Assembly: GCF_028640845.1 (NCBI RefSeq)
Contig: NC_080540.1
Coordinates: forward strand, 95,096,061 to 95,160,060
Length of the DNA stretch: 64,000 nt
Reading direction: 5' to 3'
From: Ahaetulla prasina
Lineage: Eukaryota; Chordata; Lepidosauria; Squamata; Colubridae
Within the stretch, counting starts at the first letter, position 1, and each line of letters opens with the position of its first letter. Positions 45,606 through 56,412 of this stretch are shown piece after piece. A model generated the notes under the pieces. It searched no databases, had not been told where the DNA came from, and worked only from the letters and a program-made list of their open reading frames with translations. The translations under genes were made by a program, and so were the position numbers.

Positions 45606-46842
45606 CCATTAAATAAAAATTGTGGATCATTATGCAAGAACCTCATGTGACAGTGACTTGGAATTTTTTTTTTCCTCAGCTCTTATGTCTTAGCTTTCTG
45701 ACTTTCCTGGACTTCCAGAGGAATCGATGGATTAAACAATGGTGGATACAGACTAATGGCTTCAATGCAATCAATGGCTATTTGCTCAATGGATATATTG
45801 GGCTAAAAAGGCTCTGCGTGGAACCATTATCTACTAGTTTTTATTAGAATGGGATGGAATTTGCTATACGGTTACATATTCAAAAAGGTAAATTTAGTAA
45901 GGGAAAAAAAGGACAACTTGAGTGTGTGAATGCAATTGAAATAAACATATACTTTCTCCCCATCAGTATTGCACAGCAGCATATCAAGGTAAATCTTCAC
46001 ATGTATATAGACACAGGCAAAGATACAATATTCAGAGTTTTAAAAAAATTAATTTGAAGGTACATTTTTATTTGCCATAATTTACTGAATTTACTGAAGG
46101 TTGATGGATCATAAATACATAAGATTAGGCATAATGGAGAGTTTGGATAAAATTTCACAATATAAATTAATACCATTAGCTGCTTGCATCCTGGGACTTT
46201 TCCATTATGCATCATTATCCTGGATTATGGTGGGAAATTTTTATACCAATGACTAATAATTGGAACCATATGCAGGGCTTTCTTTCACCTGGACCTTCCT
46301 TCCTAGATGTCAATTCTTGCTACCTTGTTATTGAATAAATGAGGTCCCTGGTGACTCAGAATTCCCTTCTGTTATTATAACTAATTTATTTATTAATTTA
46401 AAGGATTTCTAGTTTTGACTGAAGGTATATATTATTGAATGCACTAAATGCCACCAAGATTCTGAAATATTCCAGTTTCTCAGACAATTTCAAAATAATA
46501 CGATGGTTGATCAGCTCAAAATTTGGGATAGTGAACAAATTAAGAGCAAAGTATTTCCAGATACCATGTTTTTAGGAACACGGAACATGTCAGCAGCTTA
46601 TTATTCATTATAAAATTACATATTTAATACGGTGTTGATATTGCATGCTACCCAGAGAGTTTGGGGATTGGGGTGGGATACAAGCACAAACAATCCAATG
46701 TGGGAGGCAGTTAAAAAAAAAAGTCAAGGTCTCAGTAGTGCAATGATGTAGTGGTCTCAATCTACAATATATGCATGTAAAGTTGATGTGGGAAGGGCCT
46801 TTTGTCATGCCACTGTGATTACCATATTGACTTTTTTGATTC
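45606..46842. other. Unique AT-rich sequence
   Basis: No repeat or gene recognised. Confidence 0.4.
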
Positions 46843-46850
46843 CTCTACAG

Positions 46851-48357
46851 CAGAGGTGTCAAACTCGATTTCATTGAGGGCTGCATTGGGGTTGTGTTTG
46901 ACCTTGGGGGATTAGGTAGGCGTGGCCAGGGTGGCCATGGCCAGCTTGATTTCACTTGTGTCGGGGCACTTATGGTGGCCCCAGCGCTATGGAGCTCCAT
47001 TTTCTTTGGCAGAGGCCTTCGCTCTTTCCAGGGTGGCCCCACGGGCCAGATCTAAACATCTCATGGGCTGGATCTGACCCGTGGGCAGGGGTGAAATCTA
47101 AAAATTTTCCCTATTATTTCTGTGGGCATAGCTTAATTGGTGGGAGTGGCTTGGTGGTCAGGTGACTGGGTGGGTGTGGCGAATAACAATAAATAATAAA
47201 AATAATAAAGTACACAAAACAATAAGAGATACCACAAACCAACTTTCACACTTTACACACACACAACACAACACAACTGACTCACACACAATGTAAAAGC
47301 AGCTGTACTTCACCCAAAATGGCTCCTGCAACAGCAGGAACCTCACACAGCCACAAAAAGCTCAAAAACCAACTTTCACTCTTTACACACACACAACACA
47401 ACTGACACACACACACACAAAATGCCACATACAGCTTTGTGAGATTGTGTGTTTGTGTAGTTAGAGTGAAACACTACAGAAACACACCAGAAATCTCAGA
47501 CAGCTGCACAAATATTTTATTTTATTATTTTATTTTATGTATATTTTTTAGATAAAAGCAGCTAAATTTAAAACTTCCTTAACTTTAAATTGCTGTCTAA
47601 AAAAAAAAACTCCTTAAAAAACCCAATTAACTATTTTTTAAAGCTCCCCACACCCCCTAGTTACTTACCCAATTCAAGGCAGGCAGATTCAGTTGCTCAC
47701 CGATGAGATGGATTGCAGGCAGGCAGATTCAGTTGCTAGCTGATGCAATTGATTGCAGCAGCTGAAGCAAGGCTTAGCAAGCCCGAAAGCAGAAGCAATT
47801 AGGCAAGTGGGGACCGGGCGATTGAGTGGGCATGGGCAGGGGCTGTTGTAAGAGGTTGTAAAAAAAATGATTTTAAAAGCCTGTGATGATCAAGCAACTC
47901 AGCTGGGATTGCCAGAGGAAAAAAAGCTTTTAAAAGGCTCCTCTGACGATCCCAGCTGAAGTTGCCTGATCGCCAAAACCTGTTAAAAGGATTTTTTAAG
48001 CAACCTCTTCCACCAAAGAGCTTGTAGAAAACATGCTTTTAAAAGGTTCTGGCAATCAGGCAACTCAGCTGGGATTGCCAGAGGAGCCTTTTAAAAGCTT
48101 TTTTTTTAATACAACCTCTTCGGCCGAGGCTCAAAGGCTTTTTTTACTTTTAAAAGCATTTTTTTGGCCGAAGAAAAAATGCTTTTAAAAGTAAAAAAAA
48201 AAACCTCTGATGATCGCATGGCTCAGCTGGGGCAGGGGGCGGGGCCAGGATTTTTGCTATCAGTTCTCTGAACCACCCGCTGCCATCGCTACCGGATCGG
48301 GTGATCCGGTCCGAAGCGGGAGCATTTCACCCCTGCCCATGGGCCTTGACATCCCTG
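46851..48357. mobile_element. Outer hAT MITE ('GTGTCAAACTCG' family), split by a second hAT
   Basis: Left part 46851-47085 starts CAGAGGTGTCAAACTCG. Right part 48344-48357 ends CTTGACATCCCTG. A perfect TSD CTCTACAG lies at 46843-46850 and 48358-48365. The 235-bp left part holds the usual GGGCCAGATCTAAAC text. Non-coding. Confidence 0.92.
47086..48335. mobile_element. Inner 1250-bp hAT element with foldback interior
   Basis: Starts CAGGGGTGAAATCTAAAA and ends GAGCATTTCACCCCTG. TSD CCCGTGGG (47078-47085) and CCCATGGG (48336-48343) match 7 of 8. Contains a direct repeat of AACCAACTTTCAC/ACACACACAACACAAC at 47237 and 47367, and repeated or inverted blocks around GCAACTCAGCTGGGAT at 47820-48230 like those in the 27819 element. 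No transposase ORF. Confidence 0.92.
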
Positions 48358-48990
48358 CTCTACAGGAAGAACTGATACATGATGCTGCTCAATCTTGTGC
48401 CAATGGTTCAGTGATCATGAATATCCTCTGATACCTTTGTCATCAGGCATAGGTTTGTTTTTTTTCATTTATGGATCTAAGCAGATTCATGTTATAACTA
48501 TTTCGTTCTTTTACCTTGTTTTCAATAAGCTGTAAGCACAATTAAGGCATAATTTGATACCTAATTTAGAGGAGAATTTGCAAAATGTGTATCAATCAGA
48601 AAAGCTTAGATCATAATCTGGCTCCACAGGCCTCTCCTTTATTGTATCAAGATTTTCTTAACCTCACTCTTTTCTCTCCCCTGTGGATAGTTGTATGTCT
48701 TCCTCAATCTCAGCTCCTCTGGGAGTGATGATTTTGCACAGTATCTTAGCTCTTCCTAGCACTGCACTTTTCTGGACAGATTGCTCTGATGTTGTTCCTG
48801 GAATCTGTTGGACCCATTTTAGTCATCATGGCACCAAGTACCCCTACCACCACTGGAACCACTTTGGGTTTCACTTTCCACATCCTCTCTGGTTCTCCTT
48901 CAGGCTCCGATACTTCTCAAGTTTCTCAAATTCCTTTGTCTTGATGTTGCTGTCAGTTAGCACTGCTATACCTTCATGTCTGGTTGACTG

Positions 48991-49254
48991 GAGAGGTGGT
49001 ATTCAGCAGGTTCTGACAGTTCTGGAGAACCGGTAGTGGAAATTTTGAGTAGTTCGGAGAACCAGTAAATACCACCTCTGACTGGCCCCGCCCGCATCTA
49101 TTCTCTGCCTCCTACTGTAAGTCCCAGCTGATCGGGAGGAAATGGGGATTTTGCAGTAACCTTTCCCTGCAATGGGGTGGAATGGAGATTTTACACTATC
49201 CTTCCCCTGCCATGCCACAGAACCGGTAGTAAATTTTTTTGAATCCCACCACTG
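48991..49254. mobile_element. hAT MITE, VNTR-bearing family
   Basis: Starts GAGAGGTGGTATTCAGC and ends TTGAATCCCACCACTG. A perfect TSD GTTGACTG lies at 48983-48990 and 49255-49262. Contains two units of the GATTTTGCAGTAACC-type repeat. Confidence 0.92.
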
Positions 49255-49367
49255 GTTGACTGGTCAGTACTTGCCTGTCCATCTGGACCAGAAGTTCCAA
49301 AATTAGCCCTGTTATTCTTCAGGACCTTTTGTGGAATTTCCCACCTGGACTTGACAGGAGTCTAGCC

Positions 49368-49771
49368 CCGTGATGGCTAACCTTTTTACCGTCGCACGCC
49401 AAAAGTGGGGGGAGTGCGGGGGAGTGGTCGTGCGTGTGTGTGTGCCCACACCCATAATTCAATGTGCCCCGCCCCCATGCATGTGCACGTGACCCCCCTG
49501 CACTCCCCTTGCTTTTGGCATGCGATGGCACGGTGAGCACGGTAGGCCCATTTTTCGCCCTCTCCAGGCTCTAGAGGCTTTCTTGGAGCCTGGGGAGGGT
49601 GAAAACAGCCTTCCCCAACCCCCAGAGGCCCTCCAGAGGCTGGAAATGGCCTATTTCCCAACTTCCAGTGGGCTCGGAATGCCCGAAAATCAACTGGCCG
49701 ATGCACGCTGGAGCTGAGCTAGGGCAATACTCGGGTGGCCACAGATACGGCTCCACTTGCCACCATCACAG
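49368..49771. mobile_element. hAT element, 'GTGATGGCTAACC' family (copy 3)
   Basis: Starts CCGTGATGGCTAACC and ends TTGCCACCATCACAG. A perfect TSD GTCTAGCC lies at 49360-49367 and 49772-49779. GC-rich interior. Overlapping ORFs on both strands are composition artefacts. Confidence 0.92.
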
Positions 49772-50060
49772 GTCTAGCCCATATACTCTTCAGATGTTCT
49801 TGTACACAATGCCAGCTGCTTGTGCTATTCCGTATGTTGTTCCTGCATCTTATACCCTGCCACTATGTGTTAAACTCTTTCTGAGGCCTCCCTGCACAGT
49901 CTGCATTTCAGATCCTGTCTAGTGTGATAGATACTTGTTTCTACGGAATTTAGTGCCTGTTCTTATAACTTCTATGATCAGTGCCTCAATGCTGTTGTTT
50001 AGTCTAGCCACTTCCAGGCATTGGTAGGATTTCACAATGTCAGCCAAACTCAGCTATCTG

Positions 50061-50815
50061 TCAATATCAATTATATTACAACTAATTTGACATTTAGGTA
50101 GTAAGGACAAGAAACACTTCACTCAAAAAACTTCAAGGCCCATTGCCAGTTACAATAGAGAATGCTGCATTAGAATGGAGAAAGACTTGGAGCAGTTTCA
50201 GTTGTCCATATGCTTATGTTATAGTGAGGATCAGTTGCAACACAATAAACTAAACCATTATATTTAATCCTGTATAGGTCCAGAAAAAGGTCAATATACT
50301 GGATGTATTCTCATAACATGCTAAACTAAAAAAAGTTCGATTATATCACAGGTGGATTTTTAATGTTGCTTAAATGATCATTATTCTAGATTTTGACAAA
50401 TTGGGGTTTTATTTACAGTTTGTCACAAGTTACAAATGCCTATTTCTACAAACTCAGAATGGTATCCATTTCAAGATCTAAAATGTGATAAATTATAAAC
50501 ATTGATTAAACAGCCATATATGATGGGGAAAGGTAGAAAATGGCAACATATTATCTGAACTTATTTTAGAGGATATTGTACAAACATAGTCATTATTTTA
50601 TTAGAATTTCCATCATACAAAATTTTTTGAACAATCTATAATTCATCTAGCTGTAAATAGTAAGAAAATAAGATGTTATCAAAAGAGCTTTAATCTAATT
50701 TTAGTCCATCTTTTTGTCAAGATATGTGCCCTTGAGATGACCAAATTTACAAAACCCAAATTTGCAAGCTTGGTAAAAATAACCATTTCACTGGTTACTG
50801 AGATAGTTGAAGACT
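50061..50815. other. Unique AT-rich sequence
   Basis: No repeat or gene recognised up to the duplication boundary. Confidence 0.4.
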
Positions 50816-51135
50816 TTTTTTAAAAGGTAAAATTGATTCTAACTAGATAATACTATATATTCTTTCCCATTGCTTGATCTTAGACAGATGTCAGTATAAT
50901 TTTTTTTAAAAAGCATGTAGCTGACAAAAACTATCTTCTAGTCAGGTCTGCTATTCTCATCATCTGTTTTGAGTTAAACATCAAACAGAGCTACGTCATT
51001 CTTTGTTACATTCAAATCTTTAACAGTGAGCCCTTGTTCAAGAAGAGGCAAACTATTGCTGCCAAAGCATGCTGGGGTGAATAAGTAAATTATTATATTT
51101 ATGCACTATATACTTATTTAGAAAATAAAACATAA

Positions 51136-51424
51136 GAATAATAGGGTTGGAAGGGACCTTGGAAGTCTTCTAGTCCAATTTCCTGCCCATGGGAGGAGAC
51201 CCTATATTCTTCCAGACAAATGGCTGTCTAGTCTCTTCTTGAAAAACTCCAGTTTTTCCACAACTTCTGGAAGCAAAACCATTCCACTGATTAATTGTTC
51301 CCACTGTCAGGAAATTTTGTCTTAGTTGTAGGTTGGATCTCTCTTTGATAAGTTTCCATCTGTCCTGCCCTCAGGTGCTTTGGAGAATAGGTTGACCCCC
51401 TATTCTCTTTGACAGCCCCTCAAT
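51136..51424 (-). mobile_element. CR1 LINE 3' part, duplicated copy A
   Basis: AATAGGGTTGGAAGGGACCT, then TCTAGTCCAATTTCCTGCCC: antisense CR1 that stops at the transposon TIR. Its continuation is at 56188. Confidence 0.88.
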
Positions 51425-51426
51425 TA

Positions 51427-52354
51427 CCGTATATACTCGAGTATAAGCCGAGTTTTTCAGCACGTTTTTTGTGCTGAAAAACGCCCCCTCGGCTTATACT
51501 CGAGTCTACCCTTGCAGAGCCGACCCAGGGAGAGGGTTTTTTGCCCTCGGGAACAGCTGGGCTGGCAGGACGAGCCCAAATGCTGCCGGCATGCTTTGCC
51601 AGCTCGGCCGGCTCGTTTTGGGGCGGCGGCTGGCCTCCGGCGTTTTCTTCCGCCGCTTTTTGATGGCGGCGGCGGTGGTCGGCGGAGGGGCGGGCGGAGG
51701 GGCGTTGTCACGAATACATCCCAATAAAATGCAAAGGTTTCAAAGCATGTTTTGGAAAAGCAGCGAGGGATGGGGGGAGAATGCTGCCTTGAATGTGAAA
51801 GAAACGTGGAAAACTCCAACTACAGTATAAAAAAAAAACATTTGCACTCAGTACTTTTTATTTTATTTTATTTTTTGCCAAGTTTTCCCCAGGGTTTTTT
51901 TTCCCCCCTATGGAAATTGGGGAGGTGGGGAGAAAGAGGTGAAAAAGAAAAGCCTCTTGGAAAGCGGAGAAATACGGCAAGAACAAACGATTTCTCCCCC
52001 CCGCCCCTGTCCTTCTCTCCCGCCAGTCACACGGTTCAGTTTTTTTTCAGGCTAACTATACTTTGCGTTTCACTCCCCCGAGTGAACATTGTAACCCGAG
52101 ACTTGCTCGTAAACAGTGAGCAAAATTACGGTAATCTCCTCTGCCAAATCTATTCCCAAACCCTCCCACCCCCAACACCTCCGCTCCAGGCAAGAAATGA
52201 GCGCGAATCCGAGAGGGGGGCAGGAGGAGGAGGAGGAGGAGAGATGGGGGCATTGCAAGCTAGGGTGGGAAGAAGGAGGAGGAAGAAGAAGGGAGGCAAA
52301 AGAAACCGACCCTCGCGCAGATCAGCAAATTATAGCTTTCCTTCTCCAAACCAA
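51427..52354. mobile_element. pogo/Tigger-like element 5' end, copy A
   Basis: TIR CCGTATATACTCGAGTATAA preceded by TA. A hairpin-forming repeat follows (GAGTTTTTCAGCAC, inverse GTGCTGAAAAACGC, then CGGCTTATACTCGAGT), then a GC-rich leader. Truncated at the duplication junction. ORFs such as 51457-51819 (minus) and 51471-51830 (plus) have no family signature. Confidence 0.82.
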
Positions 52355-52674
52355 TTTTTTAAAAGGTAAAATTGATTCTAACTAGATAATACTATATATT
52401 CTTTCCCATTGCTTGATCTTAGACAGATGTCAGTATAATTTTTTTTAAAAAGCATGTAGCTGACAAAAACTATCTTCTAGTCAGGTCTGCTATTCTCATC
52501 ATCTGTTTTGAGTTAAACATCAAACAGAGCTACGTCATTCTTTGTTACATTCAAATCTTTAACAGTGAGCCCTTGTTCAAGAAGAGGCAAACTATTGCTG
52601 CCAAAGCATGCTGGGGTGAATAAGTAAATTATTATATTTATGCACTATATACTTATTTAGAAAATAAAACATAA

Positions 52675-52963
52675 GAATAATAGGGTTGGAAGGGACCTTG
52701 GAAGTCTTCTAGTCCAATTTCCTGCCCATGGGAGGAGACCCTATATTCTTCCAGACAAATGGCTGTCTAGTCTCTTCTTGAAAAACTCCAGTTTTTCCAC
52801 AACTTCTGGAAGCAAAACCATTCCACTGATTAATTGTTCCCACTGTCAGGAAATTTTGTCTTAGTTGTAGGTTGGATCTCTCTTTGATAAGTTTCCATCT
52901 GTCCTGCCCTCAGGTGCTTTGGAGAATAGGTTGACCCCCTATTCTCTTTGACAGCCCCTCAAT
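52675..52963 (-). mobile_element. CR1 LINE 3' part, duplicated copy B
   Basis: Same as 51136-51424, apparently without differences. Confidence 0.88.
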
Positions 52964-54523
52964 TACCGTATATACTCGAGTATAAGCGAGTTTTCAGCAC
53001 GTTTTTGTGCTGAAAAACGCCCCCTCGGCTTATACTCGAGTCTACCCTTGCAGAGCCGACCCAGGGAGAGGGTTTTTTGCCCTCGGGAACAGCTGGGCTG
53101 GCAGGACGAGCCCAAATGCTGCCGGCATGCTTTGCCAGCTCGGCCGGCCCGTTTTGGGGTGGCGGCTGGCCTCCGGCTTTTTCTTCCGCCGTTTTTGGTT
53201 GGCGGCGGCGGCGGTGGTCGGCAGGGGGGGCGGGGGGCGGAGGGGGCGTTTGTCACGAATACATCCCAATAAAATGCAAAGGTTTCAAAGCATGTTTTGG
53301 AAAAGCAGCGAGGATGGGGGAGAATGCTGCCTTGAATGTGAAAGAAAGCGTGGAAAACTCCAACTACAGTATAAAAAAACATTTGCACTCAGTACTTTTT
53401 ATTTTATTTTATTTTTGCCAAGTTTTCCCCAGGGTTTTCCCCTATGGAAATTGGGGAGGTGGGGAGAAAGAGGTGAAAAGAAAAGCCTCTTGGAAAGCGG
53501 AGAAATACGGCAAGAACAAACGATTTCTCCCCGCCCCTCCCGGCGCGTCCTTCTCTCCCGCCAGTCACACGGTTCAGTTTTTTCAGGCTAACTATACTTT
53601 GCGTTTCACTCCCCAGTGAACATTGTAACCGAGACTTGCTCGTAAACAGTGAGCAAAATTACGGTAATCTCCTCTGTCAAATCTATTCCCAAACCCTCCC
53701 CCAACACCTCCGCTCCGCAAAGGCAAGAAATGAGCGCCGAATCCGAGAGGGGCAGGAGGAGGAGGAGGAGGAGAGATGGGGCATTGCAAGCTAGGGTGGG
53801 AAGAAGGAGGAGGAAGAAGAAGGAGGCAAAAGAAACCGACCCTCGCGCAGATCAGCAAATTAGCTTTCCTTCTCCAAACCAATTTTTTAAAAAAACCCGT
53901 TCTACCAGAGCAAATGGCAAATAAGCAGCCCGTTTTGAGTCTGATTATTGTTTCATGTGGTTGCCCTCTCTGATCTCCTTGTACATGACAAGGCACCTCT
54001 AACCCAGCGCTTTGTGTTTGTTATTGGTAATTCTCCTCTCCTTCTTCCATTGGAGTCCTCTCCCTTCCTTTCGAGCAGGCGGGCGATTTACCTTCTCTGC
54101 CTCTTTTATTTTCCTGGAGGTGGAGGTGTATTCCTAAGGATGCCTTCAGTGCTGGGGAAGGAGCCGATCCATGGAGGGAGGCGGCGCTGCCGAGCCGCTG
54201 CTTACAGAGGCGAAAGAGCCAGGAGACCTTGGCATGGGTGGGCGGCTGGTGTAAGGCAGGGCAGAACCTTGACCCGCAAGGATCCCGGGAGGTGGGGGCG
54301 AAGAGAGGCAGAGAAGGAGGAGGAGGAAGGAAAAGAAAGAAAGGGGAGTGAAAATAAGAGCAGTCCGAGCAATAAATAAATATTGCTGGGCTGCTTTCCA
54401 AAATCCTCAGCACGGAACTAAAAGTTGCAAGTGTTTTGTGAGTTCAAACAGTCCTTCAGACTAACACGTTTCATTAAAAGATACAAAGTTTGGTAAACTG
54501 AAGCTCGCTCTGTCAATGCAAAA

Positions 54524-54712
54524 AATCATCATCATCATATAATAATAATAATAATAATGATAATAATAATAATAATAATGATGATGATGATGATGATGAT
54601 AATGATAATAATGATAATGATAATAATAATAATAATGATGATGATGATGATAATGATAATAATGATAATAATAATAATAATAATAATGATGATGATGATG
54701 ATGATAATGATA

Positions 54713-54743
<31 letters not shown>

Positions 54744-54835
54744 TGATGATGATGATAATGATAATAATGATAATGATAATAATAATAATGATAATAATAA
54801 TAATAATAATAATGATGATGATGATGATGATGATA

Positions 54836-54893
<58 letters not shown>

Positions 54894-54958
54894 TGATGAT
54901 GATAATGATAATAATGATAATAATAATAATAATAATAATGATGATGATTATGATAATG

Positions 54959-55013
<55 letters not shown>

Positions 55014-55021
55014 TGATAATG

Positions 55022-55067
<46 letters not shown>

Positions 55068-55096
55068 TGATGATGATGATGATGATGATGATAATG

Positions 55097-55162
<66 letters not shown>
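54524..55162. repeat. (AAT/GAT)n compound microsatellite, cytosine-free
   Basis: About 640 bases of AAT, GAT and AATGAT triplets with no C on the plus strand from about 54537 to 55162. Runs of GATGAT alternate with AATAAT in a recurring order about every 55-80 bases. The long YYYHH and IIIMMM ORFs are its translations. Confidence 0.97.
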
Positions 55163-55242
55163 TTCAGCCGTGCTTTGATGGCAGCCTGACGTAAAATGGG
55201 GGCAGGGGATACATACAGTTAGGGAAAAATAACAAAACAACG

Positions 55243-55283
55243 TTTTGGGCTCAATTGCAGTCTTAAATTGAGGACTACCGGTA
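55243..55283. mobile_element. TA-type MITE right-end fragment
   Basis: TTGGGCTCAATTGCAGTCTT, then AATTGAGGACTACCGG: the terminal 40 bases only. Confidence 0.65.
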
Positions 55284-55299
55284 CTTGCAATTTGAACCT

Positions 55300-55412
55300 T
55301 ATTGGACACTTCATTCCTGGAGGGTTTTTAAAGAACAGACTGGACAATCCTTTGTCTGAAACAGTATAGGATCTCTTGCTTGAGGAGTGGGGACTGGACT
55401 AGAAGATCACTG
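55300..55412 (+). mobile_element. CR1 3' end fragment inside the transposon
   Basis: GGACACTTCATTCCTGGAGG, then AACAGACTGGACAATCC, ending GGGGACTGGACTAGAAGATC. It joins the transposase remnant directly and supplies the first codons of the ORF beginning at 55380. Confidence 0.75.
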
Positions 55413-55912
55413 TTAGTTTGGGATATGTTCAGAGCCCACACATCTGATGACATAAAAAAATTGGCAAAGTCATCTCAAGTCACTTTGGCCGTTATTCCAG
55501 GTGGGCTTACATCTGTATTGCAGCCCCTAGATGTCAGTTTAAATAAACCTTTCAAGGACCGTGTGCGAAGGATGTGGCATGAATGGATGACATCTGGTCA
55601 AGCTCGTCTGACAAAAGTTGGAAATCTGAGAAAGCCAGACATAGAACTAATAGCACAGTGGGTTCGTGATGCATGGGAAGATATTCCAGAGGACATGGTG
55701 CAACGTGCCTTCAAGAAATGTGGCATTAGTAATGCTATGGATGGCAGTGAAGACAGCGCATTGTATGAGAGTGACAGCAGTGATGATGGCGACTGTGAAC
55801 TCAGTGATGACGACAACGTATATCGGATAACATCACAGAAGCTGAAGTAGCTGAAGCTCTGTTTGGACAAACAGATGATGAGGAGGAGAACTCCAGTTTT
55901 GAGGGATTTTAG
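55405..55912 (+). pseudogene. pogo/Tigger-like transposase, C-terminal DDE half
   Basis: DDE-family transposases of the pogo/Tigger group cut and paste elements at TA sites. Visible motifs are SLLVWDMFRAHTSDDIKK (the D-x-x-x-AH catalytic Asp region), VIPGGLTSVLQPLDVSLNKP (the 'GGxTxxLQPLDV' signature), FKDRVRRMWHEWM, WEDIPEDMVQRAFKKCGIS and an acidic tail. The ORF 55380-55850 starts in CR1 sequence, so its first nine or so residues are foreign. The N-terminal DNA-binding domain and first catalytic Asp are absent. Near 55826 the frame shifts: the last acidic residues (TDDEEENSSFEGF) continue in another frame to a TAG at 55910. Inactive relic. Confidence 0.85.
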
Positions 55913-56187
55913 CTCTCGTTAGCTTGGTTGCTGTTACTTTTAAAGATACTGTATTTTTGATACCATATTCTTTTTGGGGACCCCCTTTTGCACTTTTATT
56001 GTTTTTCGTTCAAATAAATATTCATGTTATTTTACTTGGCTCTATCTTTATTTTTTACATTGACCAGTAGCTGCCTCATTTCCCATCCTCGGCTTATACT
56101 CGAGTCAATAGTTTTTCCCAGTTTTTGTGGTAAAATTAGGTACCTCGGCTGATATTCGGATCGGCTTATACTCGAGTATATACGGTA

Positions 56188-56412
56188 CTTCTCTTCTCTG
56201 TAGCAACAACTGAAGGCTGCTATCATATCACCCCTAGTCATTTTCTTCATTAGATTAGACATACTTGTTTCCCTCAATTGCTCATCATATGGTTAGCCTC
56301 TAGAATTCTTATTATCTTTGTTGCTCTTTGCTGCACTCTTTCTAGGGTCTCAACATCTTTTTTTGTATCATGGTGAACAGTATTGGATGCAGTCTTCCAA
56401 CTGTGGTCTAAC
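56188..56412 (-). mobile_element. CR1 LINE, continuation beyond the transposon
   Basis: CTATCATATCACCCCTAGTC, then GTTGCTCTTTGCTGCACTCT, then TTCTAGGGTCTCAACATC: antisense CR1 C-terminal region that continues the block ending at 52963. Confidence 0.87.

Larger units (their letters stand above)
48600..50060 (-). mobile_element. Antisense non-LTR retrotransposon relic, split by two hATs
   Basis: Read on the minus strand, the pieces 49780-50060, 49255-49359 and 48600-48990 give in succession a CRLCREASERV-like knuckle, a KEFEKLEKYRSLKENQRG-like helix and a VVPVVVGxLG-like decayed region. This is typical of the C-terminus of some non-LTR LINEs. I suspect R4/Dong-like or a related clade but cannot be sure. 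Stops and frameshifts throughout. Confidence 0.5.
50816..53892. repeat. Tandem duplication, two units of about 1.54 kb
   Basis: Unit A (about 50816-52354) and unit B (about 52355-53892) are colinear at an offset of 1539 bases. The first 600 bases (unique DNA plus CR1) look identical with no indel. The last 930 bases (transposon part) differ by many homopolymer-length and small changes. The 10-mer TTTTTTAAAA sits at the left edge, the junction and the right edge. Confidence 0.95.
52966..56185 (+). mobile_element. pogo/Tigger-like DNA transposon, internally rearranged
   Basis: Left TIR CCGTATATACTCGAGTATAA at 52966 and right TIR CTCGAGTATATACGG ending 56185, with TA on both sides (52964-52965, 56186-56187), as in TcMar/pogo elements. 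It contains a GC-rich leader, a 620-bp microsatellite, a fragment of the TA-type MITE right end (55243-55283), a CR1 3' fragment (about 55300-55410) and a transposase remnant. The CR1 copy it landed in resumes at 56188. Confidence 0.88.

Noticed and set aside
51457..52385. Several overlapping 60-205 codon ORFs in the GC-rich transposon leader, repeated at 52963-53996
   Set aside because: They occur in both strands and several frames, differ between the two duplicate units by frameshifts, and match no family. They reflect GC-rich composition.
54461..55309. 282-codon minus-strand ORF and 210-codon plus-strand ORF
   Set aside because: Both are translations of the AAT/GAT microsatellite (Tyr/His and Ile/Met runs), with no protein signature.
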